A stretch of DNA of 6,426 nucleotides from Prevotellaceae bacterium (GCA_031273285.1 JAISSE010000301.1:1-6426), one strand, 5' to 3'; positions 1-6,349 are shown, counted from the first letter of the stretch. Notes: generated by a model from the letters alone, not told the origin. A program made the numbers and translations.

Positions 1-1
1 C

Positions 2-748
2 GGAACGAAGACGGCGGAGGCAGATCACCGGTATTATATCAAAACGGGTGAAACCACAGCCGGCATGAATTTCTACCGCGAGCCGCGTTTCTACGCCTGG
101 CTGGGATTCGACCGCTGCATATTCGAAGGAGCGGGGCAACCGGAAAACGAGAGCTATTACCTGCAGTCGCGAAAAGGCGAACAAAACGGATACATGTCCA
201 CCAGCGCTCTGATTATGACCGGTTACTATCTGAAAAAACTTGTCAATCCGGAAACAATAAATCTCCAGAACGCTTATTCCCCGAAACGCTACACCTATCC
301 GCTGATTCGGCTTGCCGACCTGTATCTGCTCTATGCCGAGGCGCTGAACGAAATCAAAGCCTCGCCCGACAGGGACGTGTACGAATGGATTGACCGCGTC
401 AGGACACGCGCGGGATTGAAAGGCGTTGTCGAATCGTGGGAAAATTCAACCGTCCCGCGCAAACCTGCCGAAAAGGAGACCATGCGGGAAATCATCAAGC
501 GCGAACGGATGATTGAACTGTCGTTCGAAAGCCAGAGATTTCACGATTTGAGACGCTGGAAAGACGCCATGAAATATTTTAACCAGCCGATCAGGGGCTG
601 GTACTATTTAGGCTCGACGGTGGCTACTTACTATCAGGCGACGACCTATCACGATCAGGTCTTCACTCCAAAGGAATATCTATGGCCACTAAAAATAAGC
701 ACGCTGATGGTGAACGGCAATCTGGAACAGAATCCGGGATGGAAGTAA
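2..748 (+). CDS. SusD/RagB-family outer-membrane glycan-binding lipoprotein, C-terminal part (5' end outside window)
   Basis: The frame is open from base 2, before the first ATG at 65, so this is the C-terminal 248 codons of a longer gene; the family is usually about 500-650 residues. SusD proteins are surface lipoproteins that cap the SusC TonB-dependent transporter and bind glycan before import. Seen here: a TPR-like helix reading YPLIRLADLYLLYAEALNE (about 299-355), the family motif with RERMIELSFESQRFHDLRRW at 500-559, and the usual ending with YLWPL at 677-691 and NPGW just before the stop. The signal peptide, lipobox and N-terminal TPRs are outside the window, and susC should lie upstream. 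It is followed after 63 bases by two PUL lipoprotein genes on the same strand, so it is probably co-transcribed with them. The family call is firm. The substrate cannot be inferred. Confidence 0.95.
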   Translation, partial: GTKTAEADHRYYIKTGETTAGMNFYREPRFYAWLGFDRCIFEGAGQPENESYYLQSRKGEQNGYMSTSALIMTGYYLKKLVNPETINLQNAYSPKRYTYPLIRLADLYLLYAEALNEIKASPDRDVYEWIDRVRTRAGLKGVVESWENSTVPRKPAEKETMREIIKRERMIELSFESQRFHDLRRWKDAMKYFNQPIRGWYYLGSTVATYYQATTYHDQVFTPKEYLWPLKISTLMVNGNLEQNPGWK

Positions 749-811
749 TTAACGGGCAGATATGCCAATGATTAAAATATGAACAGTAATAAATTTTAAA
801 CACTTTCAGAT

Positions 812-2074
812 ATGAAAAAGAATATATTTTTCAGATTCGCAAACGGGCAGAAGAAGAAAATCGGTTTATCCCCGATTCTCAATTTCCTGTTTTCAATTCT
901 TGTTGCCGTTTCGGCGCTTTTGTCGGCGTCCTGTCGGGAAGAACCGGTCGGTCAGATACCGGTCGATAATATTCCGCCCTCTCCACTGAAAAACGTGGAG
1001 GTGGAACCCATGATAGGAGGAGGAAAAATCACCTACGAAGTGCTAAACGAAACGGATATCTCCTATGTGAAGGGAGAATATACGTCGGGCGGACAAAAAC
1101 GGATCATCCGGTCTTCCATCTATAAAAACGAACTGCTGATAGAAGGCTTGGGCTCCGTCGAGCCTGTAACCGTCAATTTATATGTGGTAGACCACAGTGA
1201 AAATGCTTCGGAGCCAGTGTCGAAAACCTTTACTCCGGACTCTCCGTTAGTGGACGTCGTATACGAATCCCTCTCCGTAAGCGCCGATTTCGGAGGTCCA
1301 AAGGTAACATGGCACAATCCGCTGGGTTCGGAAATAGGCATTACACTGTTTGCAACCGATTCCACGGGAACAATGCGGGAAAGCGACATTCATTTCAGCG
1401 CCCTGAAGGACGACCACTGGACATTCAAGGGACACAAGCCGGGAGAACGGGCTTTTGCCGTAACGATTACCGACAAATGGGGAAATACCTCCGGACGCAT
1501 GGAGTTTACCCTGTCGCCGCTGTATGAAGTCAGACTTGACAAATCCAAACACAGTCAGCTGGAACTGCCGGGCGATCAGGTATCGTACTACTGGCATGAT
1601 ATGACCTTCGACTACATGTTCGACGGAACAATAAGCTACATGTGGCATACGCATGACGAAGATCCCCTGCTCCTGCCATACTGCTTTACGGTCAATCTCG
1701 GAACGGAAGCCCAGCTTAGCCGCATCATGATGTGGCATCGGGAGTATTGGGAATATGAACACGGCAATCCGTATGAATTTGAAATATGGAGCGCCGACAC
1801 TTACCGTACCGATGTTCCCGATACGTACTGGAAAAGCGACGAATGGGAAGCCGACTGGGACTATCTGGGTAAATTCACCACGTCGAAGCCTTCGGGAGAC
1901 GACAGTCCCATAACCGCCGACGATGTATCGTATGCACAGAACGGATTCGAGTTTGTGCTTCCGGATGTCGGCAAGGCGCGCTACGTGCGTTTTCGCATTA
2001 TCTCCACATGGGGGCATATAAATTTCATGCATATTGCGGAACTCGAATTTTACGGCGATGACGGAAGTTTTTAA
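812..2074 (+). CDS. PUL-associated surface lipoprotein with DUF4959/DUF5126/DUF5000-type architecture
   Basis: The product has 420 residues. A basic n-region (KKK at 14-16), a hydrophobic stretch (about 19-39) and lipobox LSAS-C41 indicate a signal-peptidase II lipoprotein. The residues after Cys41 are R-E-E, a charged stretch like the export signals that send Bacteroidota lipoproteins to the surface. From memory of the family layout, residues about 45-145 resemble DUF4959 and about 146-245 resemble DUF5126, both beta-rich and fibronectin-like (VVDHSENASEPV and ITDKWGNTSG are typical turns). Residues about 250-420 resemble DUF5000, related to the discoidin/F5-8C fold, with the closing strand pattern RYVRFRIISTWGHINFMHIAE. 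Such proteins sit directly after SusC/SusD and probably bind carbohydrate; no catalytic motif is visible. The next gene starts 21 bases after the stop, which suggests one operon. The ATG at 812 is the only start giving a complete signal peptide, and no Shine-Dalgarno is seen, as is normal here. Domain names were not checked against profiles. Confidence 0.88.
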   Translation: MKKNIFFRFANGQKKKIGLSPILNFLFSILVAVSALLSASCREEPVGQIPVDNIPPSPLKNVEVEPMIGGGKITYEVLNETDISYVKGEYTSGGQKRIIRSSIYKNELLIEGLGSVEPVTVNLYVVDHSENASEPVSKTFTPDSPLVDVVYESLSVSADFGGPKVTWHNPLGSEIGITLFATDSTGTMRESDIHFSALKDDHWTFKGHKPGERAFAVTITDKWGNTSGRMEFTLSPLYEVRLDKSKHSQLELPGDQVSYYWHDMTFDYMFDGTISYMWHTHDEDPLLLPYCFTVNLGTEAQLSRIMMWHREYWEYEHGNPYEFEIWSADTYRTDVPDTYWKSDEWEADWDYLGKFTTSKPSGDDSPITADDVSYAQNGFEFVLPDVGKARYVRFRIISTWGHINFMHIAELEFYGDDGSF

Positions 2075-2095
2075 TCAGTTAAAAAAATTGAAAAG

Positions 2096-3400
2096 ATGAA
2101 AACAGTAATACAAATCAGCGGAGCCTTGCTGCTCCTTTTATGGATATGCGCATGCGAAGACATGAACAGCCTGCATCAGGAGGATTTGGACAAAGGGGAA
2201 ACGGTATATCTCGGCGTTCCGGATTCCGTTAAATCCTATCCGGGAAACAAGAGGGCGCGTTTCACCTGGCAGATCAACGCCGACCCGCGAATCGACAGGA
2301 CTGTCATATACTGGAACGACGGCGCCGGTTCGGTGGAAGTCCCCGTAACGCGAACACAGCCCGGAATGATGCAGATGGAAACAGTGGTGGACATTCCCGA
2401 AGGCGGATATACCTTCGAATTTGTTACCGTGGACAAACACGACAACCGGTCGGTAGGCGTGGAAAAATATCTGGAAATATACGGCGAACGTTACATACAG
2501 TCGCTTAGAAACCGGATCATCCGTTCCATGTTTGTCTATCGCGACGCGGGAAAACCGTGTCTGCGAATCACCTGGGAGCCTGTGGACGACGAAACGGTTC
2601 GACATACCGCCGTAACATACTCCGAATTTGAGACCCTGGCGACGAAAAGCACTGTCGTCTACAACGAAGACTCGGAGACCGTTCTGTACGGTTTTGCGCC
2701 CGATTCAATCTTTGTATCGAGCGTGTTTCGACCGCTGGACGGCATCGACGACGTCAGCGCCGTGCCGAGAGCATACTATCCGCCGGAAAGCTATCCGGTG
2801 GGATTGTGGATATTCGACGATGCCGACGATTTTACCAGACCAAACACCGGACAGGCTCTGACCAAAGCGGGCGACGGATTTACCGCCGTTGACGGACCCG
2901 CCGGCTCGACTGCCGTCCGCGTGGCGCGCGGAAGCTATTTCGAGGCACGGCACGGAATCGCCGCAAACGGAGGCGGAACACGGGTCAATGAATATTCAAT
3001 GATGTTCGACTACAGGCTGGTCGATCTCAACGACTGGTACAGTTTGCTCGAAGCCAATCTGGATCAGGACGAAAGTGATATCTGGATTTATGCGGCGGGG
3101 GGACAAATCGCCTGCGGCGACATCGGGTATTCGGACGGAGGCGCTGTCCCGAGAGACAACAGCTATCACCGTATCGTGATGACCGTCAAACTGCCGGGCG
3201 ACGTCAAGTTTTACATGGACGGAGAACTGGTATTTACCGCATCTTCGAGTCTCGATCATCCGCAGCGTTCGCTCGACACTGCCGGCGTCCTGCTTTTTGC
3301 CGATGTTACCGGCTGGGATGCCGACATCGACGTCGCTGCCGTGGGTATCTGGGATAAAGAACTGACAGCAGCGGAAGTTGCCGCAATCGGAGGAAGATAA
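2096..3400 (+). CDS. PUL-associated lipoprotein: DUF4998-type N-terminus plus LamG-like (concanavalin-fold) C-terminus
   Basis: The product has 434 residues. The signal peptide is short and strongly hydrophobic (LLLLLW), and the lipobox ends ICA-C20, followed by E-D-M-N, so it is a lipoprotein and possibly surface exposed. Residues about 20-225 match the DUF4998 pattern as I know it: DMNSLHQEDLDKGETVYLG after the cysteine, then VPDSVKSYPGNKRARFTW, then beta-rich repeats with GGYTFEFVTVDKHDNRS. Residues about 235-434 look like a LamG/concanavalin-like jelly roll: VGLWIFDDADD opens it, HGIAANGGGTRVNEYSMMFD (286-305) lies in the middle, and DVKFYMDGELVF and VAAVGIWDKELTAAEV are the characteristic last strands. 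Similar LamG modules occur in Bacteroides beside metallophosphatase-like enzymes, but no catalytic domain is present here. The likely role is surface binding of glycan or glycoconjugate together with SusD. It is the last gene of the operon; a strong hairpin follows 28 bases after the stop. Confidence 0.88.
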   Translation: MKTVIQISGALLLLLWICACEDMNSLHQEDLDKGETVYLGVPDSVKSYPGNKRARFTWQINADPRIDRTVIYWNDGAGSVEVPVTRTQPGMMQMETVVDIPEGGYTFEFVTVDKHDNRSVGVEKYLEIYGERYIQSLRNRIIRSMFVYRDAGKPCLRITWEPVDDETVRHTAVTYSEFETLATKSTVVYNEDSETVLYGFAPDSIFVSSVFRPLDGIDDVSAVPRAYYPPESYPVGLWIFDDADDFTRPNTGQALTKAGDGFTAVDGPAGSTAVRVARGSYFEARHGIAANGGGTRVNEYSMMFDYRLVDLNDWYSLLEANLDQDESDIWIYAAGGQIACGDIGYSDGGAVPRDNSYHRIVMTVKLPGDVKFYMDGELVFTASSSLDHPQRSLDTAGVLLFADVTGWDADIDVAAVGIWDKELTAAEVAAIGGR

Positions 3401-3428
3401 CGGAAGGCAACAGACCGGATGCCGGAAA

Positions 3429-3474
3429 AACAGAAGGCGGGCGCCCCGATTGAAGGGACGCCCGCCTTGCTGTT
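3429..3474 (+). terminator. Long GC-rich hairpin ending the PUL operon
   Basis: An outer stem AACAG/CTGTT continues, after one unpaired G, into AAGGCGGGCG/CGCCCGCCTT. A C-A mismatch then leads to CCC/GGG closing a 7-base loop GATTGAA, giving about 18 base pairs in all. It begins 28 bases after the stop of the LamG-like gene. No proper U-tract follows (AATGAAGC), so it is not a textbook intrinsic terminator. It could instead terminate by another route or protect the mRNA 3' end. The structure is certain as sequence; the function is inferred from its position. Confidence 0.7.
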
Positions 3475-3773
3475 AATGAAGCGGTTAAAATAGCCTCCCT
3501 CTGCATTCGTAGTGTTGCCGTTCACCTACAGAGAATTGTAACTCTCCCTGTTTATTGAGTCAATTCCGACAATCCCGTAAAAAATAATCCTGTCAATCAA
3601 CACAAACGGTACAGAAATTTTCACAAAGAACACCGTTTCCCGATTCTTGTCAAAATTGCACATGTGCGCCTGCTTTACGGTAGGTATCAGCTGTTTGGAA
3701 GCAAAAAACGCAAATATCCCGCCCGAACCCGCCGGTATCGGAATATTAAATAATGTTAATCTTGTGCAACATA
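3475..3773. other. Gene-free intergenic stretch
   Basis: I see no credible gene on either strand between the PUL terminator and the promoter at 3774. The overlapping short frames have compositions typical of chance. Two small symmetries are present: a perfect 10-base palindrome GCACATGTGC (3658-3667) and a 7-base inverted repeat AAACGGT/ACCGTTT (3604-3610 and 3632-3638). Either could be a protein-binding site or chance. An in-frame TTG at 3647 would extend the downstream gene by 65 codons, but the promoter position argues against its use. Confidence 0.6.
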
Positions 3774-3805
3774 TTTGGTTATTATCGCCGAATGTTGTAC
3801 ATTTG
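3774..3805 (+). promoter_or_regulatory. Bacteroidota-type promoter for the 149-aa protein gene
   Basis: TTTG at 3774-3777 and TACATTTG at 3798-3805 are separated by 20 bases. This matches the known Bacteroides consensus TTTG, 19-21 bases, TAnnTTTG at every defined position. Transcription would begin near 3810-3813, giving a leader of about 30 bases before the ATG at 3842. The element supports that start and makes the gene independent of the PUL operon. Confidence 0.85.
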
Positions 3806-3815
3806 CAGCGTATTT

Positions 3816-3826
3816 GCCCGAAGGGC
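3816..3826 (+). promoter_or_regulatory. Small hairpin in the 5' leader of the 149-aa protein gene
   Basis: GCCC and GGGC flank a GAA loop, with a possible extra T-G pair outside. It lies within the predicted leader, just after the inferred transcription start and 15 bases before the ATG. It could affect translation initiation or mRNA stability, but four or five pairs may also arise by chance. It has the same GAA tip as the hairpin at 6333-6349. Confidence 0.35.
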
Positions 3827-3841
3827 GGAAATTATATTCGG

Positions 3842-4291
3842 ATGATAAAGATTGTCGTAAATAAAGATAAGAAAAACACAGGAATATTTATTCCGATCGA
3901 AAGTTTTGAGCATATAAAACCGTCGATAAAGGCGGGAAGCCTTATCGACAGGATGATGGACGAACTTACGGAATCGGAGAAAATGCGTGAAATGAAATCG
4001 AAATCGTTTGACGCCGATGTTTCTCTGAAAGATTCCGAAACAATACAGCAGTACAAACTCGAAGAATTTTACATCGCTACTTTCCTGTCGGGAAAGCCTG
4101 TGTATTACAAGGATAAAAGATGCGTATCTCCTTCGGACATCATCAGAGCCGAAGCGGACGGCAGCGAAACCCTGATCAGTTACGACTGGCAGACAAATAT
4201 GGAAACAGAGATACAAAGACTTGCCGGTCGGGGAGAAGGCAAATATGCCTATCTGCTGCACGACCCGCGATATCTGCACGGCAATAAATGA
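3842..4291 (+). CDS. Uncharacterised 149-aa protein
   Basis: I do not recognise this family. The start at 3842 is chosen because a consensus promoter lies at 3774-3805, inside any longer reading from TTG 3647, and the extra 65 residues of that reading look like translated intergenic DNA. The protein is soluble and charged, with no signal peptide or membrane segment and a single Cys (residue 94). Residues 1-20 look like two beta strands ending in IFIPIESFEHI. Residues about 36-54 form a charged helix (ELTESEKMREMKSKSF). A second, beta-rich half has YYKDKRCVSPSDI and then an aromatic C-terminus (KYAYLLHDPRYLHG). The GIFIPIE opening recalls N-termini of small Bacteroidota antitoxin-like proteins, but no toxin gene adjoins it: downstream is 61 bases, then a convergent gene. 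It appears to be transcribed alone. Confidence 0.75.
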   Translation: MIKIVVNKDKKNTGIFIPIESFEHIKPSIKAGSLIDRMMDELTESEKMREMKSKSFDADVSLKDSETIQQYKLEEFYIATFLSGKPVYYKDKRCVSPSDIIRAEADGSETLISYDWQTNMETEIQRLAGRGEGKYAYLLHDPRYLHGNK

Positions 4292-4300
4292 CACCGTCCG

Positions 4301-4318
4301 GCGGCGGATTTGAGCCGC
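4301..4318. terminator. Possible weak hairpin between convergent genes
   Basis: GCGGC (4301-4305) and GCCGC (4314-4318) can pair around an 8-base loop. It lies 9 bases after the stop of the 149-aa gene and beyond the stop of the thioesterase gene on the other strand, so it could serve both. There is no clear T-run on either side and only five pairs. Position is the main support. Confidence 0.35.
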
Positions 4319-4352
4319 AACCGAAAGTCGTTTCCCTAAAATCCGACTGCCC

Positions 4353-4772
4353 TTAATCGCTTACAACGCCCGATGCCGCAAATTTTTCCAATGCAAACAC
4401 CCAGTTTTCGGGCAAAACGAAAGATGTTGTTTCCTCGATGTTGAAAGTCGATAATACCGAACGGCTTCTTACCTTAATCTCGTTCGTTGCTCCGACAATC
4501 ACCTGCAGCATTGTGATGCTTTTTTCTCCGATTTTGTCGATCTGGGTATGCACCGCCAAATCGTCCCCCAAATAGGAGGGTTTCAGAAAATCGGTTTCAA
4601 TGTGGACTACTACCAACCGGTCTGTTCCCGACAGGAAATCAATCCCGGAAATCTGATTGAGACAATCTACCCTTCCGCAGTCCAGATACTCGTTATACAC
4701 AGAATTATTGACATGCCCGAATCCGTCGATGTCGTTGAATCTCATCTGTATTGGTGTTACAACTGTTCTCAT
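4353..4772 (-). CDS. Hotdog-fold acyl-CoA thioesterase (4HBT / YbgC-like family)
   Basis: The product has 139 residues, the usual length for a single-domain hotdog thioesterase, which hydrolyses acyl-CoA (or related) thioesters in the cytosol. The family signature is clear near the N-terminus: MRFNDIDGFGHVNNSVYNEY (residues 10-29). Asp16 aligns with the catalytic Asp17 of Pseudomonas 4-hydroxybenzoyl-CoA thioesterase, and the GHVNN loop follows. The second typical stretch, IETDFLKPSYLGDDL (residues 58-72), matches the conserved DF-x-x-P-x-x-x-GD-x-L pattern. All expected parts are present, so it looks intact. The substrate cannot be read from the sequence; the family covers short, long and aromatic acyl-CoAs. 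The ATG (4772-4770) overlaps the trkA stop in ATGA, which suggests translational coupling and expression from the trkA promoter. No functional link to potassium uptake is known to me. Confidence 0.92.
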   Translation of the reverse strand: MRTVVTPIQMRFNDIDGFGHVNNSVYNEYLDCGRVDCLNQISGIDFLSGTDRLVVVHIETDFLKPSYLGDDLAVHTQIDKIGEKSITMLQVIVGATNEIKVRSRSVLSTFNIEETTSFVLPENWVFALEKFAASGVVSD

Positions 4773-6115
4773 GTGAAATATTTACCTATTTTATTAACCA
4801 TTTGGGGCAGAGAAAAAACAACAACCCTGTCGTAGGGCTTTATTTCCGTCCCTCCCGTAATTATATATGCCTGTGAGCCTCTCACGATTCCGCCAAGTAT
4901 CGCTGTTTTGGGGAAATGGAGATTTCTGACTTTCGTGCGTGTTACCGGCGAGTTCGGTTTGGCGATAAACTCGAGAATTTCGGCGTTTGAGCCTGTCAGA
5001 TATTTGATGCTTTGGACGTCCGAATCGATGGTATAGCGGAATATCCGTCCCGCCGCAATCAGTTTTTTGTTTATAACCGTGTCGATACCGACGCTTTCGG
5101 CAAGTTTGATGTAGTCGATATTTTCTATTTCGGCAATGGTTTTTTTGACTCCGGCTTTTTTTGCCGCCAGACATGCCAGAATATTGGTTTCGGAACTCGG
5201 CGTAAGCGCCACAACGGCATCCATGTTAGCCAGATCTTCCTCCTTCATGACGTCCGTATTTCGGATGTCGGCATTGATGATGAGCGTATTTTTCAGAATT
5301 CCGGCTAATTCCATGCTTTTCTCCCTGCTGGAGTCTATCAGTTTAATATTGATTTTATTCTCCAGTTCTTTCGCAAGAATCACTCCGATAGGGCTTCCGC
5401 CGAATATCATCATGTTGTTTACATTGATATTCGTTTTGCCGGTATATCTCAAAACTTCGGGAATACCTCTTGAGTTCGAGATGACATAAATCATATCGTG
5501 GAGTTTAAATTCCTCGTTATTGTCGGGAATAATCACTTCTCCCTCGCGATTTATGGCTATCGTTCTGTAGTTTATGGACGAATACTGATTGGTTAAATCC
5601 TTGAGCGTATGACCGATGATAACGGCACCATCCTCAAGTTTGGTAACAACAATCTGCAGTTTTCCGCCCGAAAAATCTATGTATTCGGTCGTTCCCGTTT
5701 GCCGCAGCAGGTCGCCGATAGCTTTTGCCGCTATTTTTTCGGGATAGAGCAGATGATCTATTCCGATATTCATAAAAATATCCCTGTTCTCCGGGATGAG
5801 ATATTCGTCGTTATTGATTCGGGCAATCACTTTTTTAGTGCCGATATGTTTTGCAAGTATGGCGCTGGTGATGTTCATATCCTGTTCTTCCGAAGGGTTT
5901 ACGGCGATAAAGAGGTCGGCTTTGTCGACGCCCGCTCTCAACAGGGTCGAAATGGAAGTGGAATAGCCTTCGACAGCGACAAAATCCGCCGTTTCCGAAA
6001 GGCTTTTAAGCCGCTCTTCCACAGGGTCTATTACAACAATATCGTGATCGCCATTGGCTAACATTTTAGTCAAATGGGAACCGACCTCTCCTATTCCTGC
6101 AATAACCACTTTCAT
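4769..6115 (-). CDS. trkA: Trk system potassium uptake protein TrkA (NAD-binding regulatory subunit)
   Basis: The product has 448 residues, close to the 458 of E. coli TrkA, with the duplicated RCK layout: TrkA_N about 1-120, TrkA_C about 140-222, TrkA_N about 233-350 and TrkA_C about 368-448. TrkA is a peripheral cytosolic protein that gates the membrane potassium transporter TrkH/TrkG in response to bound nucleotide. The first half has a full Rossmann glycine motif, G7-I-G-E-V-G12, with the ribose-binding acid D30 at the end of the second strand. The second half has the variant G239-G-S-P-I-G244 with D261, so it may bind nucleotide differently. No membrane segment is present, as expected. 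The ATG at 6115 begins directly with the first Rossmann strand, so the start is well supported. The thioesterase gene follows with a 4-base overlap. trkH is not downstream within the window and could lie elsewhere. Confidence 0.95.
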   Translation of the reverse strand: MKVVIAGIGEVGSHLTKMLANGDHDIVVIDPVEERLKSLSETADFVAVEGYSTSISTLLRAGVDKADLFIAVNPSEEQDMNITSAILAKHIGTKKVIARINNDEYLIPENRDIFMNIGIDHLLYPEKIAAKAIGDLLRQTGTTEYIDFSGGKLQIVVTKLEDGAVIIGHTLKDLTNQYSSINYRTIAINREGEVIIPDNNEEFKLHDMIYVISNSRGIPEVLRYTGKTNINVNNMMIFGGSPIGVILAKELENKINIKLIDSSREKSMELAGILKNTLIINADIRNTDVMKEEDLANMDAVVALTPSSETNILACLAAKKAGVKKTIAEIENIDYIKLAESVGIDTVINKKLIAAGRIFRYTIDSDVQSIKYLTGSNAEILEFIAKPNSPVTRTKVRNLHFPKTAILGGIVRGSQAYIITGGTEIKPYDRVVVFSLPQMVNKIGKYFT

Positions 6116-6133
6116 CCGTCAAATATTTTGGCG

Positions 6134-6141
6134 CAAAGGTA
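6134..6141 (-). promoter_or_regulatory. -7 promoter element upstream of trkA
   Basis: On the minus strand this reads TACCTTTG, a perfect TAnnTTTG element. Transcription would start near 6126-6129, leaving a leader of about 12 bases before the trkA ATG. No TTTG is found 19-21 bases further upstream, so the -33 element is weak or missing. This is probably the promoter of the trkA-thioesterase operon. Confidence 0.6.
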
Positions 6142-6211
6142 ACAAATAATCGGAAACAATGAATTTATTTCTTCAAACAGGGTGTATTTCAAATTGTCGC
6201 ATGCATAAAAA

Positions 6212-6269
6212 GATAGCGCCGAAGCACTATCCCAATTCTTAGATGGATAGTGCTGAAGCACTATCCCAA
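6212..6269. repeat. Two copies of a 24-base hairpin-forming repeat
   Basis: Copy A is 6212-6235 and copy B is 6246-6269, with 22 of 24 bases identical and a period of 34. Copy B is a perfect inverted repeat: GGATAGTGC and GCACTATCC (6245-6253 and 6258-6266) around a TGAA loop, nine pairs. Copy A has C for T in the left arm, giving one C-A mismatch in an otherwise matching 8-base stem, with a CGAA loop. Both end with CCCAA. The conserved right arm and tip with a decaying left arm in one copy suggest an old duplication of a dispersed palindromic element. I see no associated transposase. Confidence 0.85.
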
Positions 6270-6276
6270 GCTATTA

Positions 6277-6324
6277 AGGCATAAAAAATAAATAACATAT
6301 AGGCATAAAAAATAAATAATGTAT
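6277..6324. repeat. 24-base AT-rich tandem duplication (two copies)
   Basis: Units 6277-6300 and 6301-6324 are directly adjacent. They share their first 19 bases exactly (AGGCATAAAAAATAAATAA) and 22 of 24 in all, differing only as CATAT versus TGTAT at the end. Direct duplication by replication slippage would explain this. The A-rich tracts may bend DNA. There is no coding potential and no known repeat family that I can name. Confidence 0.85.
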
Positions 6325-6332
6325 AACGGTTT

Positions 6333-6349
6333 TGATGTCGAAGACATCA
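6333..6349. repeat. Perfect 7-bp hairpin with GAA tip
   Basis: TGATGTC (6333-6339) and GACATCA (6343-6349) are perfect inverted arms around GAA. The stem differs from the 6212-6269 repeats, but the tip CGAAG is shared with copy A there. It could be a member of a family of dispersed intergenic palindromes. A terminator role is unlikely: no T-run follows, and no gene runs into it within the window. Confidence 0.65.

Noticed and set aside
790..797. Internal promoter (TAAATTTT) before the gene at 812
   Set aside because: The last base of the -7 element is wrong and no TTTG lies at the right distance; the short gap to susD favours read-through from upstream.
1247..2032. Long open frame (261 codons) on the minus strand inside the DUF5000-type lipoprotein gene
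   Set aside because: It lies wholly opposite a well-supported gene, has no recognisable domain, and its composition is that of an antisense shadow.
2138..2605. Open frame of 155 codons on the minus strand opposite the DUF4998-LamG-type gene
   Set aside because: It is contained in a clear coding gene, and no promoter or recognisable family is seen.
3782..4294. 170-codon minus-strand frame opposite the 149-aa gene
   Set aside because: The plus-strand frame has a consensus promoter and a protein-like composition, whereas this frame is rich in Phe, Arg and Ile runs typical of antisense reading.
4326..4348. Terminator for the minus-strand operon (AGTCG/CGACT)
   Set aside because: Five pairs around a 13-base loop are too weak, and the following run is only three T residues on the minus strand.
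5609..6061. 150-codon plus-strand frame opposite trkA
   Set aside because: trkA on the other strand is certain, and this frame has no family features.
6203..6324. CRISPR array
   Set aside because: Only two copies of each unit are present. Spacing is about 10 bases or none, the two repeat types differ, and no cas gene is seen.
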